Shown here in pieces: positions 16,601-25,198 of a DNA stretch of 64,000 nt (within the stretch, counting starts at the first letter, position 1; each line of letters begins with the position of its first letter). The stretch is from contig CBINGY010000011.1 in NCBI GenBank assembly GCA_966250325.1, positions 24,341 to 88,340 on the forward strand. The letters are read 5' to 3'. Source of the DNA: Jiulongibacter sp966250325 (GTDB taxonomy: Bacteria > Bacteroidota > Bacteroidia > Cytophagales > Spirosomataceae). Under the pieces are notes generated by a model that searched no databases, was not told the origin of the DNA, and saw only the letters and a list, made by a program, of their open reading frames with translations. A program made the translations under genes and the position numbers.

Positions 16601-18802
16601 TTATGATAACTTTTTTGTTTTAAGACGTAGGCTGTTTAATACAACACTCACCGAGCTGAAAGCCATAGCTCCACCAGCAATCATCGGGTTTATCATCATT
16701 CCGTTCAAGGGATAAAGAATACCGGCAGCAAGAGGGATTCCAATCAGGTTATAAATAAATGCCCAGAAAAGATTTTGCCGGATAGTTTTGACTGTTTGCA
16801 CGCTAAGCGAGATTGCCTCAGGAATCTTCTGTAGGTCATTGGAAATCAAGGCTATCTGAGCTACATCCAGAGCTATATCTGCCCCTGATCCCATAGCGAT
16901 ACTTACATCTGCCGCAGCCAGAGAGACACTGTCATTAATACCATCACCTACCATGGCTACTACCTTTCCCTCACTTTGGAGTTTCTGAAGGTACTGAAGT
17001 TTATCCTCTGGAAGGCAATCTCCGAGATAATGGACTATACCGCTTTCCTCTGCTATATTTTTTGCCGTTTGTGAATTGTCACCTGTGAGCATATGAACTG
17101 TTATGCCAAGTTGCCCCAGTTTTTTTACAGCCTCACGGGAGCCCTCCTTTAATGGATCTGCCAAAGTGATGAGGGCTAGTAGTTCCCGGGTGTCACTCAG
17201 TAGCACTGTGGTATGGCCTAATTTTAAATGTTGTTCAATTATAGAGTTTTGATCCAAAGTAAGGTGTATACCAAGGGATTTGATAAAATGCGGATTCCCG
17301 ATTGAGAAGGTTTTCCCCTGAAAGCTTCCTTGCACACCTTTTCCTGTAACGGATTGAAAAGTTTCTGGGGTAATGGCTTCGGTTTCTTTAAAGCACGACA
17401 CAATGGCTTCTGCGAGCGGATGTTCGCTTTGTAGCTCCAGCCCTTTGATCATTTCTTTTACGCCCTCAGCTTTACTAAATTCCACATATTCTATTACCGA
17501 GGGCTTTCCTTCGGTTAGTGTTCCGGTTTTATCCAGTATGATGTGGCTTAGCTGTTTGGTTAATTCCAGAGCTTCAGCGTTTTTAATCAGGATGCCGTTT
17601 TGAGCTCCCTTGCCAATTCCCACCATAATGGCCGTGGGTGTAGCCAGACCCAATGCACAGGGGCAGGCAATTACTAATACCGAAAGTGAGGTGATAAGTC
17701 CGAGGGCCAGTTTGTTTTCATAGGAGGTCAGGTTCCAAACCACAAAGGTGAGAAAGGCCGTAAGTAACACTCCAGGGACAAATACCGAAGCAATTTTATC
17801 CACCAGTTTTTGAACCGGGGCCTTACTTCCCTGAGCCTCTTCCACCAACCGTATAATCTGAGCAAGGTAGGTGTCACTTCCTACTTTTCGGGCAAGTATC
17901 CGTAGGCTTCCCCGCTGGTTGAGTGTACCAGCGAAGACTTCCGATTTTTTTGTTTTCAAAACTGCCAAAGGTTCTCCGCTGATACTGCTTTCATCCACAT
18001 ACGATTCACCGCCTTTTACTAAACCGTCAATGGGTACCCGCTCACCAGGTTTTACCAGCACCAGGTCACCCTGAACTACTTCGCGTATAGGAACACTGAT
18101 TTCCTGGCCGTTACGGATAGCTGTCACTTCTTTGGGCTGCATGCCCATTAGTTTCTTAATGGCTTCTGAGGTGCCGCTTTTTGCCTTCTCTTCAAGGAGT
18201 TTACCAATAAGAATAAAGAATATGACTATTCCGGAGGCCTCATAATACACATGACTATGTAAGCCACGCTGGTGAAAATAATGGGGATAAAAAGTCGAAA
18301 AAAGGCTGAATACATACGCAATTCCGGTACTCAATGCTACAAGAGTATCCATATTTACCTTTTCTGAGCGAGCCTGTTTCCAGGCATTTACAAAAAAACG
18401 CTTTCCAAAAACAAAAATAACCGGAGTAGCCAGGGCCAGCATGACGTAGGTTGAATAGGGCATATCCATAAAGAACATCCCAATTATGAAGAGAGGGATG
18501 GAGAATATCCCGGCCCATATCGTATCCCGCTTAATTTGCTGGTAGGCGTCTTTTTTTAGTTGATCAGCAAACCCTTCATTACCATCCGTTTGGAGAATAA
18601 GATCATATCCAATGGACTGAACCTGCTTTTTCAGAAGCGATAGATCTGTGGTTTGCTGATCAATCTGGAGCCAAACTTTTTCATTGGCATAATTGACCCG
18701 TGCCTGAAGTACACCAGGAGTAGCTTTAAGCAGAGACTCTATGGAGCCTGCACACGCTGCACAGCTCATTCCGCTAACCGGTAATTGATAGGTTTCTGCC
18801 AT
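16601..18802 (-). CDS. copA: Copper-translocating P1B-type ATPase
   Basis: This 733-residue protein has one N-terminal HMA domain (GMSCAAC, Cys14 and Cys17), paired helices, the A-domain SGEP near 275, the ion-binding Cys-Pro-Cys at 380-382 in the sixth membrane helix, the phosphorylation Asp424 in DKTGTLT, the His-Pro signature at 461-462 and the late GDGINDSVSLAAADV hinge. The CPC motif with a single HMA is standard for Cu(I) exporters. It pumps copper from cytosol to periplasm. Its gene leads an operon with the HMA chaperone. A -7 box and a 12-bp palindrome lie just upstream. Confidence 0.95.
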   Translation of the reverse strand: MAETYQLPVSGMSCAACAGSIESLLKATPGVLQARVNYANEKVWLQIDQQTTDLSLLKKQVQSIGYDLILQTDGNEGFADQLKKDAYQQIKRDTIWAGIFSIPLFIIGMFFMDMPYSTYVMLALATPVIFVFGKRFFVNAWKQARSEKVNMDTLVALSTGIAYVFSLFSTFYPHYFHQRGLHSHVYYEASGIVIFFILIGKLLEEKAKSGTSEAIKKLMGMQPKEVTAIRNGQEISVPIREVVQGDLVLVKPGERVPIDGLVKGGESYVDESSISGEPLAVLKTKKSEVFAGTLNQRGSLRILARKVGSDTYLAQIIRLVEEAQGSKAPVQKLVDKIASVFVPGVLLTAFLTFVVWNLTSYENKLALGLITSLSVLVIACPCALGLATPTAIMVGIGKGAQNGILIKNAEALELTKQLSHIILDKTGTLTEGKPSVIEYVEFSKAEGVKEMIKGLELQSEHPLAEAIVSCFKETEAITPETFQSVTGKGVQGSFQGKTFSIGNPHFIKSLGIHLTLDQNSIIEQHLKLGHTTVLLSDTRELLALITLADPLKEGSREAVKKLGQLGITVHMLTGDNSQTAKNIAEESGIVHYLGDCLPEDKLQYLQKLQSEGKVVAMVGDGINDSVSLAAADVSIAMGSGADIALDVAQIALISNDLQKIPEAISLSVQTVKTIRQNLFWAFIYNLIGIPLAAGILYPLNGMMINPMIAGGAMAFSSVSVVLNSLRLKTKKLS

Positions 18803-18812
18803 ATTTTGTTTC

Positions 18813-18827
18813 TTTTGTACAAAATTA
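18813..18827 (-). promoter_or_regulatory. copA promoter -7 box overlapped by a 12-bp palindrome
   Basis: On the minus strand TAATTTTG (18827-18820) matches the TAnnTTTG -7 box, 17 bases before the copA ATG. The perfect palindrome TTTTGTACAAAA at 18813-18824 overlaps it, which would suit a repressor or activator site. No clear -33 TTTG was found at the usual distance. Confidence 0.45.
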
Positions 18828-18892
18828 ACACGCGTTTTTCGTTAGGGGTTTACACGATTGGTGTCAATCTTTGCATGATTTCCGTCCTGAAT

Positions 18893-20809
18893 ATGAAATT
18901 ACTCTTCCCTATTGTTCTGATACTCATACCCATTTTTGAAGGTTGTGTGAATCAATCTACTGTGAATTCAGGCACTGCAGAGGAGGTTTTAAGTCAGCAG
19001 GATAAAAAATTATTGCGTAGTGCCAGACTTTCTGCTGAAGAGATGCTTACCGAACAGGAAGATGTGAAGTTTCCAAAGCTGCAAATGATTGAGGGGAAGC
19101 TTCTTCCTCTGTCTCAACTTCAATTCACTACTGAAGAAAATGGAAGACTTCATGTTCAGGATTTACTTTGGAACGAGACCTGGAAAGACGATTTTGAGGC
19201 CCATAAAGTAGTATTCTGGGATACCGAGTTCTTTGCCGATGTAAGGGGAAGTGACTTGCTTGCTGCCGATGTGGAAGATATGAGAGGGTTTGAATTTTCT
19301 CCATTGATTCTCAAAATGAAAAATCTGAAACCCTGGGAAGGGAAGGAGTTTGCACAGCATTTTATCCAGATACCTCTGAAAGACGGTCAAAACCGGAACC
19401 ACTGGAAAGAAGGTAATCTGGAATATTTCTTTTTGCCGGATGATTTCAGGAATATTGGCAATACGCACATTCCGCAGTTTTACAAAGATTTCCCCGACTA
19501 TTCGCTGCCCTCTGATAAAACCGGAATTACCAGTCTCATTTTTGCCGATGATCTTACCAATGAAGTGGCCTCAAAAGGGTATACGTTCACGGCCTCCTTT
19601 CAGCGTCCTGAGCTACCGCGGGTGGAATATGACTATGATAACTGGCTTTATGAAAGCGGTGCACCTGCAGCATATACCACAGGTCAAAAGGAAATTAACG
19701 ACTGGCTTGCCCGGGTGGATGAGAAAGTTCTTCAGGCCAATTTCAGGAAGTATCTGATGGCTAATCATGCCGGGGCTTCCCATCTGGTGCTTAACTGGGA
19801 AGCTGTACGTGACCCTGCGGGCCCGGGAGCAGAGAAACTTGCCAGGTGCCTTGAAATCAATAAAAAGGAGAGGCCTTATCAGACTATCTCACTTTGGCCA
19901 AAGGGAGGAATGGAGTTAAGCAGGATTCAGATCGAGGGGAATAACTTCCGAAGTCAGCTGACACGTGACCTTACCTTTAACGGAACATTAAATGAATGGA
20001 ATTCACGTTTTGGTGCCGATTCTCCTTTTTGGATCAATGGCTTTACTGTTTCCAATGCCGATATTTTATATGTGGGGGGATATCTGAATTCACCCACTAA
20101 TTTCGGCTACGTTCATCATTTTTTGATGCAGCATATGATGAACAAGAAGTTTTTCCCTACAAAGAAAAGTCTCCTGATGTGGTGGAGCCGGGTAGAATAT
20201 GTGGGTGGATTTGATTTGGGAAACATCTGGTTTCAGGATAAAGACGGAGAGTGGGTGTATGCGATTGATAAGCCGATGGTTTTTCCGTCGGCTATGCACA
20301 ATGCAGCCGTCTGGTCGTTTGCTTTATGTGATGGAGGAGAGCTCTGGAATGAACCTTTCGGGCTTTCGGATAAAAAAGACTATCTGGGAGGGAAACTTGT
20401 AAGAAACCGGGCCGGAACAGATATAAGAAGCTCTCTTGGTCCGGTTCAAAATGAGATTTATGCCATTCAAAATTACCGGAATGTGGATCGGTGGGAGGGA
20501 GGAAAATGGGCGGTAAGTCAAAACAAGGATATCATTGAAGCTCCTACCTCCTGGGAATTTGTTTCTTCTGGTCGCGATGGTCAAAGATTCTCAGAAGGTA
20601 CTTCTGTTTTACCCTCTGCCTCTTTGTATGATACAACTCCTTTGGTTGCGGCTAAACCATCCGAGGACTCTAAAGAGCTACTTCTGCTGGTCTATGATGC
20701 CTGGAATAATCCGTTAAAAATGGAAGTAATCCATGTGAAATGGAAAAGCCAGGAAATTCCTGTAAAAGTATTTGGCAGGTATACTACGGTGGTTCGTGTT
20801 AAAATTTAA
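18893..20809 (+). CDS. Large lipoprotein of unknown function
   Basis: This 638-residue protein has a lipoprotein signal ending IPIFEGC (Cys18). I recognise no family. The mature protein is soluble-looking and rich in Trp, Tyr and charged residues, with conserved-style stretches such as WDTEFFADVRGSDLLAAD, HAGASHLVLNWEAVRDP and GADSPFWINGFTVSNADI. It contains only two or three cysteines and no repeats. The start is the ATG at 18893: upstream in-frame ATGs (18875, 18785) would put extra residues before the signal and run into copA. It is divergent from copA, and the tail-to-tail neighbour is an NTF2-like gene overlapping by four bases. Confidence 0.7.
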   Translation: MKLLFPIVLILIPIFEGCVNQSTVNSGTAEEVLSQQDKKLLRSARLSAEEMLTEQEDVKFPKLQMIEGKLLPLSQLQFTTEENGRLHVQDLLWNETWKDDFEAHKVVFWDTEFFADVRGSDLLAADVEDMRGFEFSPLILKMKNLKPWEGKEFAQHFIQIPLKDGQNRNHWKEGNLEYFFLPDDFRNIGNTHIPQFYKDFPDYSLPSDKTGITSLIFADDLTNEVASKGYTFTASFQRPELPRVEYDYDNWLYESGAPAAYTTGQKEINDWLARVDEKVLQANFRKYLMANHAGASHLVLNWEAVRDPAGPGAEKLARCLEINKKERPYQTISLWPKGGMELSRIQIEGNNFRSQLTRDLTFNGTLNEWNSRFGADSPFWINGFTVSNADILYVGGYLNSPTNFGYVHHFLMQHMMNKKFFPTKKSLLMWWSRVEYVGGFDLGNIWFQDKDGEWVYAIDKPMVFPSAMHNAAVWSFALCDGGELWNEPFGLSDKKDYLGGKLVRNRAGTDIRSSLGPVQNEIYAIQNYRNVDRWEGGKWAVSQNKDIIEAPTSWEFVSSGRDGQRFSEGTSVLPSASLYDTTPLVAAKPSEDSKELLLLVYDAWNNPLKMEVIHVKWKSQEIPVKVFGRYTTVVRVKI

Positions 20810-21273
20810 TGGTCCTGCATAGACTTTTGAAATGCTCTGAGTTTGGACTGAGTTTGCTTTTGAAGGCTTTTTTTGAAGAATTCTGTTCCCCCTAAAATTC
20901 TTCCTTTCCATCCCAGTGCCTGAGAAGCCCAGGTATGAAGATTAAATAGGTCGGTGTGTTCTATGATTTTGCCGTCTTTGAATCTGAACTTTGCCAAAAC
21001 CTGGTTGTGAACTTTTCTGCCGGTTTGAGTGAAGGTATAATCGGCCTGCCAGCTTGCAAGTCCTTTTTGTTGATCACATTCAATTCCTGAATAGGACACT
21101 TTCAGGTCTTTAGATGCTCTGCAAAGCATCTTCCACATATCCCGGGCATCATCACCATGCAACCTGCCAAATGCCGCATCTTCAAATGTAATTTCCTTGT
21201 GGTAGCAGGAAATCATGGTTTCGGCATCACGCCTGGCAAACGCTTCGTAAAATTTTTCGATCAGGTTAGTCAT
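20806..21273 (-). CDS. NTF2/SnoaL-like domain protein
   Basis: This 155-residue protein has the cone-shaped NTF2-like fold pattern: IEKFYEAFARRDAETMISCYH at the start, EITFEDAAFGRLHG, then strands with LAKFRFKDGKIIEHTDLFN. Such proteins range from polyketide cyclases to small-molecule isomerases, and many are uncharacterised. About 30 basic residues at the C-terminus extend beyond the usual fold. Its ATG overlaps the stop of the preceding membrane-protein gene by four bases, so the two are coupled. Confidence 0.75.
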   Translation of the reverse strand: MTNLIEKFYEAFARRDAETMISCYHKEITFEDAAFGRLHGDDARDMWKMLCRASKDLKVSYSGIECDQQKGLASWQADYTFTQTGRKVHNQVLAKFRFKDGKIIEHTDLFNLHTWASQALGWKGRILGGTEFFKKSLQKQTQSKLRAFQKSMQDH

Positions 21274-21734
21274 GAGCGGGTGATAAGGCTACGGTCATGA
21301 TTGTCTAAATCGAGTAAATCCATAACCTTAGTTTTGGATGGAATACTTACTACCATGACAATGGTAAGTGCCAAAGCTATCAGGAGAATCTGCCGCTCAT
21401 TTGCCAGCAGAGCCCCCAGAATTGTTATTATTGCCGGAAACTCCAGTAAAGCCATTTTAATTAGGGAGAGTTTCCTGAAGGCGGTTAGCTTGTTCTCCAG
21501 ATGTGGTTCTTGCCGTGCTTTTTGAAGTAAGGTTCTTCCTGCAAAAAAGGAACCCGAAACCCCAAGCAAGGCTACCAGAGGGATGATTATTTTCAGCTGG
21601 TTTACAAGTTCTTTATCAGCTGGTTTATTGCTGTTTGTTATCAGATAATTGGCGATCAACATAAAGGTGAGCACCCCAATTGATAATGCCAGTAAGACTA
21701 TTCGTAAACTTTTAAAGTAACTGGTGTAATTCAT
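21270..21734 (-). CDS. Small membrane protein, four helices, unknown
   Basis: This 154-residue protein has four hydrophobic helices (about 10-32, 48-66, 90-110 and 114-132) and a cytosolic acidic tail (MDLLDLDNHDRS). I do not recognise the family. Coupled on both sides: its start lies inside the 3' end of the LD-carboxypeptidase gene (23-base overlap) and its stop overlaps the NTF2-like start. The arrangement suggests a three-gene transcript ldc-membrane-NTF2, but gives no function. Confidence 0.7.
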   Translation of the reverse strand: MNYTSYFKSLRIVLLALSIGVLTFMLIANYLITNSNKPADKELVNQLKIIIPLVALLGVSGSFFAGRTLLQKARQEPHLENKLTAFRKLSLIKMALLEFPAIITILGALLANERQILLIALALTIVMVVSIPSKTKVMDLLDLDNHDRSLITRS

Positions 21735-22641
21735 GGTTTATTTTTGATTGGAGGTTTACATGATCTGTATGCACACTCAGCTGCATGTTTTCGCCGCAGC
21801 GTATTGCTCTGTTTTCTGTTTCATGACCTATAGGGAAATCAAAGCAGACCGGAAAACTGAATTCGGCGGTATGCTCTGCAATAATCTCATTGGCATCTTT
21901 TCCAAAAGTATAGCTGTTTTCCTTGCTGTCGGAAAATTGACCTGCTATAAGTCCTCTGATTTTGTGCAATTTACCTGATCGTTTTAATTGCAGCATCATG
22001 CGGTCAATATTATAGAGGTATTCTCCCACATCTTCCAGAAAGAGTATTTTGTTATCCCACGAGTAATCGGTAGAGGAGCCTATGTTGTGTGCCAGCAGGC
22101 ATAGGTTGCCACCGATAATTTCTCCTTCGGCATTCCCGGTACGGTTTAAGATATGAGAACGTTCCCGGTAATTTATTTTTTTCCCGGTTAGTGAGTTTAT
22201 TAATGATTCGGTGCTTTGGGCCTCGTTTGGCAGGGTGACCATCATTGGGCCATGAATACTCTGGAAACCAAGGGCTTGTAATTTTTGATGCAGAAGTGTT
22301 ACATCAGAAAAACCTACTACCCATTTTGGGTTTTTCATGAAGCCATCCCAGCTAAACCTGTCCACAATTCGTGAAATGCCATAACCGCCCCGACCGGCAA
22401 TAATCGCTTTTATCGAGGGGTCATCCAGAAATTCCTGAAAATCCCTGATTCGTTGTTCGTCTGTTCCGGCAAAGTTATAATGCTCAGCGAAGATATTCTT
22501 ACCTTCAATAATCTCAAAGCCTGTTTGCTTTTGAAGAACTTCCTTACCTGCATAGTATCGTTTGGCGTCAAGTCGGGAGGCAAGTGAAACCACCGCAATT
22601 TTATCTCCTCTATCCAGTGCAGGTGGGGCGATGTATGACAT
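21712..22641 (-). CDS. LD-carboxypeptidase (peptidase S66)
   Basis: This 309-residue enzyme of the MccF/LdcA family has nucleophile Ser112 in VGFSDVT, a catalytic Glu in FLEDVGEY (Glu203 or Glu207) and His273 in PIGHETEN. It cleaves the L,D bond before the terminal D-Ala of murein tetrapeptides during peptidoglycan recycling in the cytosol. No signal peptide is seen, consistent with that role. Complete length. The next gene upstream on the same strand (DUF3307) ends two bases before its start, so this may be the third gene of a longer transcript. Confidence 0.9.
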   Translation of the reverse strand: MSYIAPPALDRGDKIAVVSLASRLDAKRYYAGKEVLQKQTGFEIIEGKNIFAEHYNFAGTDEQRIRDFQEFLDDPSIKAIIAGRGGYGISRIVDRFSWDGFMKNPKWVVGFSDVTLLHQKLQALGFQSIHGPMMVTLPNEAQSTESLINSLTGKKINYRERSHILNRTGNAEGEIIGGNLCLLAHNIGSSTDYSWDNKILFLEDVGEYLYNIDRMMLQLKRSGKLHKIRGLIAGQFSDSKENSYTFGKDANEIIAEHTAEFSFPVCFDFPIGHETENRAIRCGENMQLSVHTDHVNLQSKINHELHQLL

Positions 22642-22643
22642 AG

Positions 22644-23348
22644 TTAAAACTCAAAATGGGTTAATAATCCCAAAATTAAGGCAATCCCAAAACTGAGCAT
22701 GGTTCCAATCAACACATATTCTGTTTTCAAGGTATCTGTATCCTTATAGCGTAATATCGATTTTGCGGCGATTAGAAAACCTATAGCTTCAAAATGACCG
22801 CTCCAAATAAAGATAAGTACAAGCCACCGCTCCAGGGTTCCAATCATACGTCCCCCGCGGGGAAGTTCCTGACTTTCTGCTGTGGCTGGAATCCGGAATA
22901 CCCTGAAAAGCTCCCTGATCAGTATATTTACTGGTTTCCCAACGAATATCACACAGAAAATTATTGGCAGATAGGGTTCTGACAGATAAAACAGAGGCGT
23001 AGTTGGAATAAATTTATCGTAAATGAACACAGCCAGTACTAACATCAGAAGATGGGAGGCCTGGTCCAGAAAAAAGGCATAGGTCTTGATAATTTTTGCT
23101 TTCCACAATGATTTTTTGAATCCATCTATCAGGTAGTGCGTAAGGGCAATAAAGAGAGCTCCCCAGATGAATCGGGGAGAAGGGTACAGCAGCCAGGAGG
23201 AAAAGCCTGCCAGGAGGCCGTGCCAAAAAAGAAACCGACTTTGGAAGCCTTTCTGATCTTTATCGGCTGCCAGGCGGTCTGTCTGAAACACATAATCGGT
23301 TAAGATATGTGCCAGTATTTGGCTGATTATGAAATAAGTTAATGTCAT
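22644..23348 (-). CDS. DUF3307 membrane protein
   Basis: This 234-residue integral membrane protein begins with a histidine- and aspartate-containing helix (IISQILAHILTDYVFQ), typical of DUF3307, followed by FLFWHGLLAG and ALTHYLIDGFKK, and ending in more helices. The His/Asp pairs inside membrane helices resemble metal-site or hydrolase motifs, but no activity is established. It overlaps the SatD-like gene by four bases. The same pair recurs in Bacteroidota to my knowledge, which suggests joint function. Confidence 0.8.
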   Translation of the reverse strand: MTLTYFIISQILAHILTDYVFQTDRLAADKDQKGFQSRFLFWHGLLAGFSSWLLYPSPRFIWGALFIALTHYLIDGFKKSLWKAKIIKTYAFFLDQASHLLMLVLAVFIYDKFIPTTPLFYLSEPYLPIIFCVIFVGKPVNILIRELFRVFRIPATAESQELPRGGRMIGTLERWLVLIFIWSGHFEAIGFLIAAKSILRYKDTDTLKTEYVLIGTMLSFGIALILGLLTHFEF

Positions 23349-24028
23349 TTCAACTGATCCTCAAAATACAAAACCGCTGTTTCTATGGCATTCCATCCGG
23401 CACGAACAGAGTGCCGGTTTACGGCTGATTGTGTTATTTCATCATGTGAAGCAATTTCCAGCTCACTTTTACCTGTCAATTTATGGAAAATAATCTGACA
23501 TTGACGGGCTGTAGCCTGAGCAATTATGAAATCCAGCAGCTCCAGAATTACCTTCATCTGTTTATTCATCTCGTCGGAATCCGATTCGAAAAACAGGGTG
23601 TTTTTTATAACAATACGCTCTTTTTCAAAGGTTTTTTGAGAGTTAATTAATCGTCCTGCTCTGAACATGGCCTCGCCATCAATACGCCCTTCGGGTATAT
23701 CTAACGTATCTAATGGCCCCAGTCCAATAGCCAGCCTGATCCCATGTTCTTCAAAATATTTACGCCGATGGGTATCCTGAAAATATTCGGCCGGAAGGTT
23801 TACTCCTTTGACAAAGCATTTCATCAGCAGGGCTAACCGTAAAGCATTTTCCGGACTTTTACATACCATTTCCAGATAGTCACCTTTAATGAGACGCGAA
23901 TAGCTGATCAGTTTGTTTTGCCATTCATTCAGGAAGTGATTTATCTCCTTTTCAATAAACTTTCGTCCTGACGAATTCAGAGAGGTATAACCTACCAGAT
24001 CTCCGGAAATTACAGAATATCTTTGCAT
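23345..24028 (-). CDS. SatD-family protein with a C-terminal HTH
   Basis: This 227-residue soluble protein starts MQRYSVISGDLVGYTSL, the SatD-family opening, with the later segment LAIGLGPLDTLD and GEAMFRAGRLI; this part has a nucleotide-cyclase-like layout. Residues about 175-220 form a helix-turn-helix resembling sigma region 4 (LTGKSELEIASHDEITQSAV). It may be a regulator or a nucleotide-sensing partner of the DUF3307 membrane protein. The start is the ATG at 24028: a TTG at 24049 lies inside a repeated 9-bp word and would add seven residues. Function is unproven. Confidence 0.75.
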   Translation of the reverse strand: MQRYSVISGDLVGYTSLNSSGRKFIEKEINHFLNEWQNKLISYSRLIKGDYLEMVCKSPENALRLALLMKCFVKGVNLPAEYFQDTHRRKYFEEHGIRLAIGLGPLDTLDIPEGRIDGEAMFRAGRLINSQKTFEKERIVIKNTLFFESDSDEMNKQMKVILELLDFIIAQATARQCQIIFHKLTGKSELEIASHDEITQSAVNRHSVRAGWNAIETAVLYFEDQLK

Positions 24029-24040
24029 ATCTACCGTATT

Positions 24041-24118
24041 TACAATCAAATATAGGTATAAATAATAAATACAATCAATAAAGGTTTTAAAATATATTTA
24101 AAGCTTTTTTTGATTGTA
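24041..24118. promoter_or_regulatory. Three copies of TACAATCAA upstream of the SatD-like/DUF3307 pair
   Basis: TACAATCAA occurs at 24041-24049 and 24070-24078 in direct orientation (29 bases apart, nearly three helical turns) and inverted at 24110-24118. The bases that follow are also similar (A/T run, then GG or GC and T). The first copy is 13 bases from the SatD-like ATG. This is a good candidate for an autoregulatory operator. Confidence 0.45.
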
Positions 24119-24171
24119 ACTGAAAGATATTCGCTTGCAGGCCAAAGATTCAGTTTTAAGGAATCTGAATT

Positions 24172-25125
24172 TCATTTCAGAAGCTCAAATTCGTGTATTC
24201 GGGAAAGGTCAATAACATATTCCTTACCCTCGGCTTCCAGAATAGAGCTGAATCGGGCATTCCAGACAAGCTCTGAATACAAATACGATTTTCGTACGTG
24301 CACGGGGTCAGTCATGGTATCGTTAATACCCTCTACAGTAATAATAAACTCTGTATCCGAGGCCTTCAGAGACTCAGCTGTTTCCCCATAAAGCACCGAC
24401 TTTTCGGTTATGGGATGAACCACCGTCCAAACTGTGGCAAAGAGTTTGACCCGTTGCCTTTCCAATTCCAGGGTATAGTATCTACGCTTCATCAGGCCAT
24501 CTTTATCCTCTTCATTTCTGGAAAGAATAATACTTACCTCCACATTCATTAATTGATTGGTTTTTTCATTTACCATTCTGAACATCAGTCCTTTAATGTC
24601 AAGGTATGGGGCTATAAGTGCATTTTCTGAAAAGAGGATGCGGGGGTCTGGTCGGGAAAAACGACCATACAAAAGGCCGGTCATTATAGCAAAGATCATA
24701 AGTCCCACCAAAGCCTCAATCGCAGAAATTATACTTGCCATGTAACCAAGCGGACTTATGTGGCCATAACCCACCGTGGTGAGTGTCTGGCTTGAGAAAA
24801 AGAAAGCTTCCCAGAAGTCACTCAGGCCGTCATTGGGATTTATTCCGCTCAGATTCTCCACACCTATAAGGTAATAGACCGTTCCAAAGAGGAGGTTTAC
24901 ACCCAGATAAAAAAGACAAATCACCAGAAAGAAGTTGAGCCAACTCATTCGCACCATGCGGTGATAAATGTTGAAATAGGCTTCGGGGGATTGATTCAGT
25001 TTACGAACATTGAAACTACCATCTGAACGCATCAAACGGGCAGACTCACTGGTAGCCCGGGTTCCAAAGCCCAGGTCTTCCCGTTTTTGCTCCTGTTCTA
25101 CCAGGGTTTCTTTTCTGAAGGCCAT
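24172..25125 (-). CDS. Inward-rectifier potassium channel, KirBac type
   Basis: This 317-residue protein has a slide-helix region, two membrane helices (about 62-87 and 130-150), a pore loop with the K+ filter TTVGYG ending near 121, and a C-terminal cytoplasmic beta-sandwich Kir domain (about 165-310, with MNVEVSIILSRNEED and VVHPITEKS). It passes K+ in the inner membrane and is gated from the cytoplasmic domain. With the Ktr system at 8.2-10.8 kb it is the second potassium transport locus in the window. Complete length for the family. Confidence 0.9.
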   Translation of the reverse strand: MAFRKETLVEQEQKREDLGFGTRATSESARLMRSDGSFNVRKLNQSPEAYFNIYHRMVRMSWLNFFLVICLFYLGVNLLFGTVYYLIGVENLSGINPNDGLSDFWEAFFFSSQTLTTVGYGHISPLGYMASIISAIEALVGLMIFAIMTGLLYGRFSRPDPRILFSENALIAPYLDIKGLMFRMVNEKTNQLMNVEVSIILSRNEEDKDGLMKRRYYTLELERQRVKLFATVWTVVHPITEKSVLYGETAESLKASDTEFIITVEGINDTMTDPVHVRKSYLYSELVWNARFSSILEAEGKEYVIDLSRIHEFELLK

Positions 25126-25198
25126 ACTACTTCAGGGTAATCAATATCTGATTTATACGTTCGGTAAATAAAATCTGTGAAATATAGAGAATACTGAC

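Noticed and set aside
24029..24049. TTG at 24049 as start of the SatD-like gene
   Set aside because: It lies inside a repeated 9-bp word, and the ATG at 24028 gives the usual family start.
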